Shown here one piece after another: positions 24,491 through 32,631 of a DNA stretch of 35,328 nucleotides. The stretch's first letter is position 1. The number at the start of each line of letters is the position of its first letter. Source of the stretch: an uncultured Balneolaceae bacterium (lineage in GTDB: Bacteria > Bacteroidota > Rhodothermia > Balneolales > Balneolaceae); contig CALJMB010000313.1 in assembly GCA_937982515.1 (NCBI GenBank), positions 1 through 35,328 of the forward strand, given 5' to 3'. The position numbers were made by a program, and so were the translations under genes. The notes under the pieces are model-generated. The model was given only the letters and a program-made list of their open reading frames with translations, did not search any database and was not told the origin of the DNA.

Positions 24491-24524
24491 AGGTGTAGTA
24501 TGCCCAGGAGGGTGTGCTACACCT
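24491..24524. repeat. Perfectly pairing 15-bp hairpin without U-tract, after aspS
   Basis: aggtgtagtatgccc pairs fully with gggtgtgctacacct, using three G-U pairs, around the loop agga. It lies 70 bases past the aspS stop and about 95 bases before the DUF429 gene. It may be a Rho-independent-like stop without T-run, or a leader structure. Confidence 0.55.
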
Positions 24525-24617
24525 GAATCATGAGAGTGAGCAATATAATGTCTTCGCCTTGGCAGTTTTGCAAGGTCCCGGGATGTTATTAGATAACAAC
24601 AATAAATCAATACGATA

Positions 24618-25328
24618 TTGAAAACAATAGGCATAGACGGATGCCGGACGGGCTGGATCGCCATCAGCCTGGATAGCAGCACCTCCGGCTATTGGATTGT
24701 GGAATCGGATCAGGAACTGGCGGATATTTTTGAAGCGTATGACCGTATCTTTATAGATGTACCCATTGGTCTGGAAGATCAAAAGTACACGCGTGAGTGC
24801 GATGTACTGCTGCGAGAAGTTTTGGGGCCCGACTACCGAGCCAGCGTGTTTAATCCACCTGTACGGCCCGCCTTGCATGCACCGACGTATGCAGAGGCAT
24901 CAATGACAAGTTATGAGATAACCCAGAAAAAGATTTCCATTCAGGCCTGGAACATCACTCCGAAAATCAAAGCGGTTGATCAGCTTTTACAAGAGAATGA
25001 ATCGTACCGTGGGAAAGTGTATGAAAGTCATCCGGAGTTGATATTTCAGAATCTTAACGGCGGAAATCCTGTACTTCAGAAAAAGGAGACCAAGAAGGGA
25101 TTGCGCCACCGCCTGGATTTGCTAAGCGAGAAAAACAGACTGGCAGCTGATTTTTTCAGAGATATAAAGGAAGAGTACCGCCGTAACCAGATAGGAGAAG
25201 ATGACATTGTAGATGCTCTGGCCCTGGCTTGGGCGGCCAATCAGTCGCAGAAAAAGCCGATTAAGACGCTTCCTGAGAATCCTCCCAAAGATTCCAGCGG
25301 GTTGAGAATGGCTATTCATTATGTGTAG
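24618..25328 (+). CDS. DUF429 family protein (RNase H-like fold)
   Basis: A 236-residue soluble protein of the DUF429 family, predicted RNase H-like nucleases of unknown biological role. The opening GIDGCRTGWIA (first acidic residue), IFIDVPIGL (second acidic strand) and a late DDIVDALALAWAA (third acidic site) match the fold's acidic cluster. NPPVRPALHAPTYAEA and YESHPEL are the typical middle signatures. The start is a TTG at 24618 (reads MKTIGIDGCRTG), the only one that includes the first strand. It follows aspS by about 200 bases and converges on the transhydrogenase gene across a perfect inverted repeat. Confidence 0.87.
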   Translation: MKTIGIDGCRTGWIAISLDSSTSGYWIVESDQELADIFEAYDRIFIDVPIGLEDQKYTRECDVLLREVLGPDYRASVFNPPVRPALHAPTYAEASMTSYEITQKKISIQAWNITPKIKAVDQLLQENESYRGKVYESHPELIFQNLNGGNPVLQKKETKKGLRHRLDLLSEKNRLAADFFRDIKEEYRRNQIGEDDIVDALALAWAANQSQKKPIKTLPENPPKDSSGLRMAIHYV

Positions 25329-25330
25329 GG

Positions 25331-25470
25331 TAGGTAATGAGTAGAAAGTCTTAAGTAGCAGGTAGTAAGTGGGAAATCCTGTTACTTATCTTCCTGAAGC
25401 CTCGGTATACAGCTCATTTCTGCTCCATTGACCACTACTTTCTACTTAAGACTTTCTACTCACTACTAAT
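25331..25470. repeat. Long inverted repeat between convergent genes
   Basis: A 21-base perfect inverted repeat (25338-25358 with 25442-25462) is extended by imperfect pairing on both sides to arms of about 40 bases. The right arm reaches into the last codons of the transhydrogenase gene. The loop is about 80 bases. No U-tract is present, but the stem could act as a two-way transcript end or mRNA stabiliser. Confidence 0.75.
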
Positions 25471-26923
25471 CTTCATTGTCTTTCAGGATGCTTTTATATT
25501 TAACCCCCGCCTTATACACTTTATTAACTCCGTTAAAGGCAGCTATCTTATAAGCCTCACTTAGGGTTGGGTAATTCATTACATGCTGAATGAAATACCT
25601 TATATCTCCGTCAAGAGCCATGACTGCCTGGCCAAGGTGAATAAGGTTTGTAGCCTGATCTCCGATGATATGAACGCCCAGTAGTTTCAGGGTTTCGGTA
25701 TCAAAAACCAGCTTGAGGAGCCCTTTGTCAGGATTCGTCATATGCGCCTTGGAGATCCCATCGAAGTAGGCCCGGCCTATGGTGATGTTCCGGCCCTTTT
25801 CGATAGCTTGCTGTTCAGTCAAACCGATGTTTGATATTTCGGGAAATGTGTAGATACCGTAAGGAATCTGCTCGGGCACGTCGAGTTTTGGCAAACCAAA
25901 CATATTGCAGGCTGCCAGCCTTCCCTGAGAAAATGACGCCGATGCCAGTCGCGGAAAGCCTATGACATCACCGGCGGCATAAATATTATCTACATTGGTT
26001 TTAAAAGAGTCGTTGGTGGTGATAAAGCCCCGTTCGTCTGTTTTGACGCCAACGTTCTCAAGGCCGATGTTTTCCGTGTTAGGTTTTCTTCCACCCAGAA
26101 AAAGAACATGTTCGGTTTCCAGCACCTGCAGACGCGTATCACCTGTCTTATTTCTGAAGCGCACTTCGGTATTTGTGCGGAGCGGATTGAATTCTACAAT
26201 CTCCACATTGACATTAGAACGGATAGTGATACCTCTGCGAGACAGGGAAGCATCAAAATGTTCTTTAATCTCGGGATCCAAAAATGTAAGGTAACTGTCT
26301 CTGCCATTGAGTATGGAAACCCGGGTTCCGAGTGCGGCGAATGTTGTGGCGTACTCCAGCGCATTTACACCTGCGCCAACAATAACAAGGCGGCGTGGAA
26401 TGTGTGTAATATTGAGAATAGACTTGTAGTCGAATACTTTATTGTGGTCTACTTCAAAGTTCTTGGGCCCCACAGGACTGGCTCCTGTACAGATGAGAAT
26501 AAAATCGGCGGTATAAGTCTGGGTTGTGCCTATCTGTGTATTCACTTCCACGGTATGCTCATCTACTATGCGGCCTGTCCCCCGCGCAACATCAACATTG
26601 TTATTGATGAGATCATTCTTGGCTTTGCTGTTGGCTTTTTCCAGAATCTCATCCTTGTACCGGAGCAGATCGGCCATCCGGAAGCGTTCGAACGGTTGTT
26701 TGGAATCTGCATTGCTGAACCGGGTATGAAATTCCATGATCGTTTTAGCAGCTTCGCGCAGAGCCTTGCTGGGAACCGTCCCGGTATTGATCCACGTTCC
26801 TCCCAGATACTTTTCGTGGGATTCTACAACAAGTGTTTTTTTATCAAACTTGGAACTTTGCATTGCACAGGAAAATCCTGCCGGCCCGCTTCCGAGAATA
26901 ATAATATTGTAATCTCTAGACAT
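25466..26923 (-). CDS. sthA: Soluble pyridine nucleotide transhydrogenase-like flavoprotein
   Basis: A 485-residue FAD/NAD(P)-binding protein of the pyridine nucleotide-disulfide oxidoreductase family. An N-terminal FAD motif GSGPAG (11-16), a second nucleotide motif GAGVNALEYA, FAD-contact AAGDVIG and a C-terminal dimer domain with HIIGDQATNLIHLGQ are visible. The redox-active site reads GGTWINTGTVPSKALR (41-56); both cysteines of the lipoamide-dehydrogenase pattern are replaced (Trp44, Thr49). That fits SthA-type transhydrogenases, which exchange hydride between NADPH and NAD+ without a disulfide, and argues against lipoamide or mercuric reductase. It lies opposite the SOD gene in a redox neighbourhood. 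Confidence 0.85.
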   Translation of the reverse strand: MSRDYNIIILGSGPAGFSCAMQSSKFDKKTLVVESHEKYLGGTWINTGTVPSKALREAAKTIMEFHTRFSNADSKQPFERFRMADLLRYKDEILEKANSKAKNDLINNNVDVARGTGRIVDEHTVEVNTQIGTTQTYTADFILICTGASPVGPKNFEVDHNKVFDYKSILNITHIPRRLVIVGAGVNALEYATTFAALGTRVSILNGRDSYLTFLDPEIKEHFDASLSRRGITIRSNVNVEIVEFNPLRTNTEVRFRNKTGDTRLQVLETEHVLFLGGRKPNTENIGLENVGVKTDERGFITTNDSFKTNVDNIYAAGDVIGFPRLASASFSQGRLAACNMFGLPKLDVPEQIPYGIYTFPEISNIGLTEQQAIEKGRNITIGRAYFDGISKAHMTNPDKGLLKLVFDTETLKLLGVHIIGDQATNLIHLGQAVMALDGDIRYFIQHVMNYPTLSEAYKIAAFNGVNKVYKAGVKYKSILKDNED

Positions 26924-27315
26924 AGAATTAATTAAAGCTAAATGAGGATGTATTTAAACCAGGATGTGGTCAATGAAGAACTTAGTTGTCGATCGCATAC
27001 TCCGTAGTGAGTGATGTGCACTACGGAGTGCGGGGTCCTAACAGGTCTGTGCTGTCATGGCAGAGCTAACTATTCAATCATTAGCCAGTTACCTCCCCTA
27101 ATCACAAAGATAGGAGAAAATAAAACCTATTTCTTCATTTTCAATTCGGTCGGGTGTTAAAACTTATAAGTCTCTGTATTTATGGAACGATAATTTTATC
27201 AGTATTGATTTATTCAGTAGATTGAGCACACTATATTAAGATGTTACAACTTAATGAATTAGATGCATTTTTAATTCATACTTTTTAATCTTTAAAACAA
27301 GTTTAGGAAACCATT
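26924..27315. other. Divergent intergenic region upstream of SOD
   Basis: 392 bases between the transhydrogenase and SOD genes. A hairpin actccgtagtg/cactacggagt (26999-27009, 27019-27029) has an 11-bp stem and no U-tract. The SOD side is very AT-rich and likely holds its promoter. AGGAAA before the ATG at 27316 is a fair ribosome binding site. No operator can be named. Confidence 0.55.
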
Positions 27316-27936
27316 ATGGCTTATACATTACCTGATTTACCGTATGATTACGATGCGTTAGAACCTCATATAGATGAGCGAACGATGAAGATTCATCATA
27401 CCAAACACCATCAGGGTTATACAAACAATCTGAATGCAGCTCTGGAGGGACATGAATTTGCCGATCTCCCCATAGATCAAGTCTTACAGCGTATAAAGGA
27501 AGTACCGGAAGATATACGCCAGGCTGTAATAAATAACGGCGGTGGATATGCCAATCATAACCTATTCTGGACTATTCTTTCTCCTAACGGCGGAGGCAGC
27601 CCTACCGGCGATATCGCAGATTCCATTCGCGAACAGTTTGGCAATGTAGACAATTTTAAGACCGAATTTAATAATGCCGCTATCGGCCGCTTTGGTTCGG
27701 GATGGGCCTGGCTGTGTGTTAACGGAGATGGCAATCTGGAAGTACTATCTACTCCCAATCAGGACAGCCCGCTTATGAACGGGCAGATACCTGTCCTTGG
27801 CCTGGATGTGTGGGAACACGCTTACTATCTCCATTATCAGAACATGCGCGGCGATTATGTCAACGCTTTCTGGAACCTGGTTAACTGGGATCAGGTGAAT
27901 GAATACTATACCGCTGCCCTCAGCGTGGCAAAATAA
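27316..27936 (+). CDS. sodA: Superoxide dismutase, Mn-type
   Basis: A 206-residue Fe/Mn superoxide dismutase that converts superoxide to H2O2 and O2. The metal ligands are in place: H27 (MKIHHTKHH), H81 (GGGYANHNLFW), D164 and H168 (LGLDVWEHAYYLHY). GGG before the second ligand and the glutamine in NQDSPLM (Q149) are features of Mn-specific rather than Fe-specific enzymes. No signal peptide is seen, so it is cytosolic. A strong terminator follows, so it is monocistronic, and the next forward gene, a bacilliredoxin, is separately transcribed. Confidence 0.95.
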   Translation: MAYTLPDLPYDYDALEPHIDERTMKIHHTKHHQGYTNNLNAALEGHEFADLPIDQVLQRIKEVPEDIRQAVINNGGGYANHNLFWTILSPNGGGSPTGDIADSIREQFGNVDNFKTEFNNAAIGRFGSGWAWLCVNGDGNLEVLSTPNQDSPLMNGQIPVLGLDVWEHAYYLHYQNMRGDYVNAFWNLVNWDQVNEYYTAALSVAK

Positions 27937-27947
27937 TCATATTGGTC

Positions 27948-27990
27948 AAGAGAACTCTGTTTTCTGAGATATGAAACAGGGTTCTCTTTT
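27948..27990 (+). terminator. Intrinsic terminator of the SOD gene
   Basis: A 15-bp stem aagagaactctgttt/aaacagggttctctt with one G-U pair (27948-27962, 27974-27988) runs into TTTT. Confidence 0.92.
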
Positions 27991-28036
27991 AATATGTTTA
28001 CAACAAGCATAGATCAAAGGGGAGAGGTGCGATTTT

Positions 28037-28112
28037 AAGCCGTTGGCATTTAGTCATCAGCCTATCGTGGCATACGGAGATCTAATCACTGAAAGCTGAC
28101 AGCCAACGGCTT
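28037..28112. repeat. Inverted repeat before the bacilliredoxin gene
   Basis: The 11-bp arms aagccgttggc/gccaacggctt (28037-28047, 28102-28112) enclose 54 bases with only partial further pairing. There is no U-tract. The word gctgacagccaacggctt is typical of degenerate dispersed repeats. Confidence 0.55.
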
Positions 28113-28188
28113 CACTTGTACTTCAAAGCTTCATAATTTAGCCTTATATTCAACCAAACTTGAAAAACAAAAACTAAGTCTTACTACT

Positions 28189-28644
28189 ATGCAATTTGGA
28201 TTTGGAGTTGGACCCGATACTTCCTGGATGCGTCAGGAGCTTACGGATATCGGAGTTGAAGAATTGAAAACTCCGGAAGACGTTGACCGTGCAATGAAGG
28301 AGTATAGCGAAGGTACAATGTTAATGGTTATCAATTCGGTTTGTGGATGTGCAGCAGGTAATGCGCGGCCCGGAGCGAAAATTGCTTTGGAAGAGACCAA
28401 ATACAAGCCGGATCATTTAGTTACCGTTTTTGCCGGGCAGGATAAAGAAGCCACGGCACGGGCCCGTGAGTATTTTAGCGAATATCCGCCGTCTTCACCT
28501 GCATTTGCTTTCTTTAAGGATGGCGAAATCAAGGCTATGGTTCCGCGCCACCGTATCGAAGGCCGGACAAAGCACGAAGTTGCCAACGACTTAAAAATGG
28601 TTTTCGATGCTTTTGCCGGAGAGACAGAGGTGGAAGAGGGGTAA
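28189..28644 (+). CDS. BrxA/BrxB family bacilliredoxin-like protein
   Basis: A 151-residue thioredoxin-fold protein of the YphP/YqiW (BrxA/BrxB) family. The signature CGC active site is at 52-54 (NSVCGCAAGNARPGA), followed by TVFAGQDKEATARAREYF, YPPSSPAFAFFKDGE and VPRHRIEGR. In Firmicutes these remove bacillithiol from mixed disulfides on proteins. Presence here suggests bacillithiol or a similar thiol is used, which is plausible for Bacteroidota relatives but not shown by this window. Following SOD, it fits a thiol/oxidative-stress neighbourhood. A perfect terminator follows. Confidence 0.92.
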   Translation: MQFGFGVGPDTSWMRQELTDIGVEELKTPEDVDRAMKEYSEGTMLMVINSVCGCAAGNARPGAKIALEETKYKPDHLVTVFAGQDKEATARAREYFSEYPPSSPAFAFFKDGEIKAMVPRHRIEGRTKHEVANDLKMVFDAFAGETEVEEG

Positions 28645-28668
28645 CTATATTTTAGTGAACCTTTTGTA

Positions 28669-28701
28669 AAAAGCCGATGCCGGTACCGGCATCGGCTTTT
28701 T
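28669..28701 (+). terminator. Intrinsic terminator of the bacilliredoxin gene
   Basis: A perfect palindrome (14-bp arms, aaaagccgatgccg and its complement, centre gtac) ends in five T. Confidence 0.93.
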
Positions 28702-29298
28702 ATGTTTAAATATATTGTTGGCGGGAGACGCGGCTGAAGATTAACGTTAAGCAGTAACAAAACGCATTGTGATCCGTAGGCACATGCTATGAAGCCGGAT
28801 CGCTTTTTGTGGGTATCGGTATTTATAAATATCCGGGAAAGTGTTGGGAACGGAGCAGTATTTTGTTTAATATCTGCCAGCTACTCGCGTTTGGGCTCAA
28901 TACGGTTATATGGTGTATGAGACTGGCCGGACAACAGATCATGGTTTGATTAACAGATGTAATATATTTTGCCATTTTTTCTTATCGCATCTTTCTGTCA
29001 AATTCAGTGCGGGGCTCCCATCGAATTGAGTCGGGCTACTTTGTTAAAGATAAAAATTAATGATCTGCCCAATCCTATCGGCTTTTCCAAAGGCAGGTTG
29101 TATCTGTTCCCGGCGCGGGGACGGTATATAGATTAACACCGCCTGATGCAGGGTTTGCCACCCCTACATACATCAGTGGATAAGCTGTTGAACAGGCGGC
29201 CTGGCCAGTAGCAGGTTCAACTTGTCGATGCTGATTAACCGATTTAGTAATTGGCCGGACCAATCAATCAACACATACAAACCAATCAAAAATAGAAT
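28702..29298. other. Intergenic region upstream of hflK, nothing recognised
   Basis: About 600 bases with no convincing gene, tRNA or repeat. Weak pairings such as gatccg/cggatc near 28770-28802 are unlikely to be meaningful. Some stretches (28980-29280) have coding-like composition but only short, featureless frames. The hflKC promoter must lie here. Confidence 0.5.
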
Positions 29299-30312
29299 AT
29301 GGCTGACACAAATTTTTCGGGGATGAATGTGCCACTCCAGTTTAAGAGCCTGAGTAAGAACCTCCGTTATATAATTCCGGGAATGATTGCCGTAATTATC
29401 ATCTTTTCGTCTGTTTTTACCATCCAACCGGAAGAAGTAGGAGTAGTTATCCGGCTTGGAGAATACACCAGAACGGTAGGCCCCGGGCTGCACTTTAAGA
29501 CTCCTTTTGCTGAACGGGTCTATTTTGTGCCGGTACAACGGCAGCTGAAGGAGGAATTCGGATACAGAACAACCAGAGCCAGTACAAATTCTGCCTATGC
29601 TAAAGCCGGTTATGTCGACGAATCGTTGATGTTGACCGGCGATTTAAATTTAGCGGATGTGGAATGGGTCGTTCAGTATAGAGTGAATGAACCATATAAC
29701 TATTTATTTAAAATCCGCCAGCCCCGGGAAACGCTAAGAGATATCTCAGAATCGGTCATGCGGCAGATTATAGGAGACCGCACTGTTAATGAGGTTCTTA
29801 CGGTAGGCCGTACTGAAGTGGCTATGGAAGCCCAGCGACTGATTCAGGAGTTGTGCAATGAATATGAGTCGGGAATTAAAATTGAGCAGGTTGTACTGCA
29901 GGATGTCAACCCACCCGATCCGGTTAAACCCTCTTTTAATGCGGTAAATGAAGCTCAGCAGCAAAAGGAGACTCTGATCAACGAAGCGAAGTCGGCCTAT
30001 AACAGGGTGATACCTCGCGCAAGGGGCGAGGCCCAGGAAACACTACAACAAGCGGAAGGATATGCAGTAAATCGTGTGAATCGTGCCCGGGGAGACGTTG
30101 CACGGTTCAATGATCTGTATCAGGAATTTGTAAAAGCGCCGGAAGTAACGAAACAGCGAATCTACCTGGAGACATTGGAGGATATCCTGCCCCGAATGGG
30201 CAATAAAATCATTACAGATAATAATGGGAATAATGTTCTTCCTTTACTTCAGATGCAGATGGATGGAGTAAAAATGGCAAATTCACCGGCACAGACAAAA
30301 GCTAACAATTAA
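29299..30312 (+). CDS. hflK: HflK-type membrane protease modulator
   Basis: A 337-residue SPFH/band-7 protein anchored by one helix (about 24-44), with most of the chain on the periplasmic side. In E. coli HflK and HflC form a large cage around the membrane protease FtsH and tune its action. Visible are IQPEEVGVVIRLGEYTRTVGPGLHFKTPF, LTGDLNLADVEWVVQYRV, a conserved band-7 helix (RETLRDISESVMRQIIGDRTVNEVL region, about 153-180) and a long coiled-coil helix rich in QE/A. The end holds DNNGNNVLPLL. The next gene is hflC, ten bases downstream with AAGGAA before its ATG, so this is a two-gene operon. Confidence 0.94.
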   Translation: MADTNFSGMNVPLQFKSLSKNLRYIIPGMIAVIIIFSSVFTIQPEEVGVVIRLGEYTRTVGPGLHFKTPFAERVYFVPVQRQLKEEFGYRTTRASTNSAYAKAGYVDESLMLTGDLNLADVEWVVQYRVNEPYNYLFKIRQPRETLRDISESVMRQIIGDRTVNEVLTVGRTEVAMEAQRLIQELCNEYESGIKIEQVVLQDVNPPDPVKPSFNAVNEAQQQKETLINEAKSAYNRVIPRARGEAQETLQQAEGYAVNRVNRARGDVARFNDLYQEFVKAPEVTKQRIYLETLEDILPRMGNKIITDNNGNNVLPLLQMQMDGVKMANSPAQTKANN

Positions 30313-30322
30313 GGAACCTACC

Positions 30323-31270
30323 ATGAAAAAAATACAAGGATTATCGCTGGTCATCATTTTGGCTATTACCATGTTAATAGCGCTGGATGGGTTTTATGTA
30401 GTTACAGAGTCTGACCAGGTGATCGTAACACAATTCGGCAATCCGGTAGGCGAGGCTGTGGTTGAACCCGGCATAAAGTTTAAAATTCCATTTGTGCAGA
30501 AAGCACATTTTTTTGACAAACGCTATTTAAACTGGGATGGCGACCAGAATCAAATTCCCACGAAAGATAAAAAGTTTATCTTCATAGATGCCTATGCACG
30601 GTGGCAGATCGTAGATCCTCTCCTGTTTTTTCAGCGGCTGCGGGATGAGCACGGGGCCCAATCCCGGCTGGATGATATACTAGATGGTGAAACAAGAAAT
30701 GCGGTAGCTTCTCAGGAACTGGTAGAGGTTGTACGCTCCAGCAATCGCAACCCCATGGCTGATGCCACAATTACTGATATTATAGAAGACACATTAGAAA
30801 GCATATCAGCAGGCCGCAAATCCATACAGGACAAAATCCAGGAATTAGCCAACGAACAGACGCTGGATCTGGGTATTGCCATTCTCGACTTCCGGTTTAA
30901 GCGGATTAACTATGTAGAGGATGTGCGGAGGACGGTATTTGACCGTATGATCAGCGAGCGAAACCGTATTGCAGATAAATTCCGGTCGGAAGGTCAGGGC
31001 GAGGCTGCTCGCATAAATGGGCAGAAAGAGCGCGATTTGGATGCCATTCAGTCCGAAGCGTTCCGGAAAGCGCAGGAAATAAAAGGTGAGGCGGATGCGC
31101 TGGCGGCAAATATATATGCCAATGCTTATAATCAATCGCAAAATTCACGTGAGCTCTACAATTTTATCCGTTCTATGGAAGCTTACCGGAATGTGTTTGA
31201 TGAGCAGACATCCCTTATCCTCTCTACCGAAAGCGATTTTTACAGATATCTGAACAGAATAGATAACTGA
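30323..31270 (+). CDS. hflC: HflC-type membrane protease modulator
   Basis: A 315-residue partner of HflK. It has an N-terminal signal-anchor helix (about 7-25), then VVTESDQVIVTQFGNPVGEAVVEPGIKFKIPF in outline. DKRYLNWDGDQNQIPTKDKKFI, typical of HflC, is followed by a band-7 body and RINYVEDVRRTVFDRMISERNRIA, a strongly conserved HflC stretch. The long helical QKERD/EAFRKAQE region is also present, and the C-terminal YRYLNR matches family ends. It is translated with hflK. No ftsH is in the window. It converges on the AarF gene 37 bases downstream, without an obvious terminator. Confidence 0.95.
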   Translation: MKKIQGLSLVIILAITMLIALDGFYVVTESDQVIVTQFGNPVGEAVVEPGIKFKIPFVQKAHFFDKRYLNWDGDQNQIPTKDKKFIFIDAYARWQIVDPLLFFQRLRDEHGAQSRLDDILDGETRNAVASQELVEVVRSSNRNPMADATITDIIEDTLESISAGRKSIQDKIQELANEQTLDLGIAILDFRFKRINYVEDVRRTVFDRMISERNRIADKFRSEGQGEAARINGQKERDLDAIQSEAFRKAQEIKGEADALAANIYANAYNQSQNSRELYNFIRSMEAYRNVFDEQTSLILSTESDFYRYLNRIDN

Positions 31271-31307
31271 TACCGATGCAAAGAAGTAAAAGGTGATTTG
31301 AGCCGGA

Positions 31308-32624
31308 CTATTTCATTTCATCCAGCATGTCAAAAACGATAGCTTTGCTACGTGTTGTATCTACTTCAGCCCCGAGTTGCATGAGCAGGCTGTACAGGCC
31401 CAGATGGACCTTGGTGCTATATATAAAATTCTTATCACCCCGCGGTTCATTCATTATGGGCGGCTGTTTAGAGAAGCTGTTGATTTTTTCTTTGAATCGG
31501 GGACTTCCGAAGTCGAAGTGGTCGGTTAGATAGGGTTCGGCGAATGTGCTGCCGTAGTTCTTACAAAATTGAAAGAAGCGCTCTTCTTTCCCGGGATTAT
31601 CAGGGTTTTCTTTAATAATTCCCAGTTTTTGGTACAGCCGGCGGATGTTATCTTCGCTATTTTCCAAATGGGTAGGCAGTAGCAGCATATAGTTATAGGT
31701 AAATTCTATGGGAAATTTTTTCACACAACCAAAGTCTACTACCCCGAGTTTCCCATCTTCAGTAAACAGGAAGTTACCGGGATGTGTATCGGCGTGGATG
31801 AAATCCCGCTGCTCTACCTGCTCGTGAAAGAAGTCCCACATCAGCTGTCCAAAGTGATTGCGCTCTTCCTGCGAGGGATTGGTTTTCAGGAATTCCTTCA
31901 GGTGCTTTCCTTCAATGAAGCTCATGGTTAGAACCTTAGAGGTAGATAAGTCTTTATACCAGACGGGAGTTAATATTTCTTCTTCATGGAAACGATTTTT
32001 AAAGTACTCAATGTACTGTCCTTCCTGTATATAATCAGTTTCTTCCATCAATGTAGCTTCGACCTCGTCGAAATATTCATCGATGGTGGCCCCGCCTTTT
32101 ACTACCCGCCTGAGTAGCGTCTTAGCCAGGCGAAGGTCAGACTGAATGGTATTTCGGACGTTCGGGTACTGAATTTTTACAGCTGCTTTTCGTCCATCCG
32201 GCAGAATGGCCCTATGAACCTGTCCGATGGAAGCTGCCGCTATAGCATCCGCATCAAAAGAGGCAAAAATATTTTCCGGATAATCTCCGAGTTCCTTTTT
32301 GATGACTGACCGCACCAGCGCCTTGTTAATAGGAGGGACGCTGTACTGAGCCTCACTCATCACTTCGGTGAACTCTGCCGGCAACAGGCCCTGATCCATA
32401 CTTATTGATTGGGCAATTTTAAGGGCTGTTCCCCTTAATTTGGTAAACTCATTAAACACCTGACGCGCATTCCGTACATGGAATTGTCGGCTCTCTTCCG
32501 GGCTTTCATCCCTTCCGACAGATTTTTTCAGGTATCGCTTGGCGTAGTTGGTGCCGAGTTTAAAGCCTGTCTTGGCAAAAATCTTACCCCGGTCAAGTTT
32601 TGATGATGGAAAGTCGTTGCTCAT
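31308..32624 (-). CDS. ABC1/AarF (UbiB-type) atypical kinase
   Basis: A 438-residue cytosolic or membrane-facing atypical kinase of the ABC1/AarF family, often linked to ubiquinone or isoprenoid-lipid metabolism. Motifs are KIAQS (69-73; KxGQ with Ala in place of Gly), the Ala-rich AAAS loop (129-132) replacing the usual glycine loop, and the ATP-site AVKIQYP (K150). The catalytic HADTHPGNFLF and metal-binding VVDFGCV are also present. The proteins normally have low kinase but ATPase activity. An in-frame TTG at 32645 would overlap the upstream gene; I prefer the ATG at 32624. It is transcribed with the TetR gene seven bases upstream. Confidence 0.87.
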   Translation of the reverse strand: MSNDFPSSKLDRGKIFAKTGFKLGTNYAKRYLKKSVGRDESPEESRQFHVRNARQVFNEFTKLRGTALKIAQSISMDQGLLPAEFTEVMSEAQYSVPPINKALVRSVIKKELGDYPENIFASFDADAIAAASIGQVHRAILPDGRKAAVKIQYPNVRNTIQSDLRLAKTLLRRVVKGGATIDEYFDEVEATLMEETDYIQEGQYIEYFKNRFHEEEILTPVWYKDLSTSKVLTMSFIEGKHLKEFLKTNPSQEERNHFGQLMWDFFHEQVEQRDFIHADTHPGNFLFTEDGKLGVVDFGCVKKFPIEFTYNYMLLLPTHLENSEDNIRRLYQKLGIIKENPDNPGKEERFFQFCKNYGSTFAEPYLTDHFDFGSPRFKEKINSFSKQPPIMNEPRGDKNFIYSTKVHLGLYSLLMQLGAEVDTTRSKAIVFDMLDEMK

Positions 32625-32631
32625 AGATCGG

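Noticed and set aside
25466..26923. Dihydrolipoamide dehydrogenase
   Set aside because: Both catalytic cysteines are replaced, and no 2-oxoacid dehydrogenase genes are adjacent.
12796..28112. CRISPR array
   Set aside because: The repeated motifs are inverted and dispersed, not regularly spaced direct repeats, and no cas genes are present.
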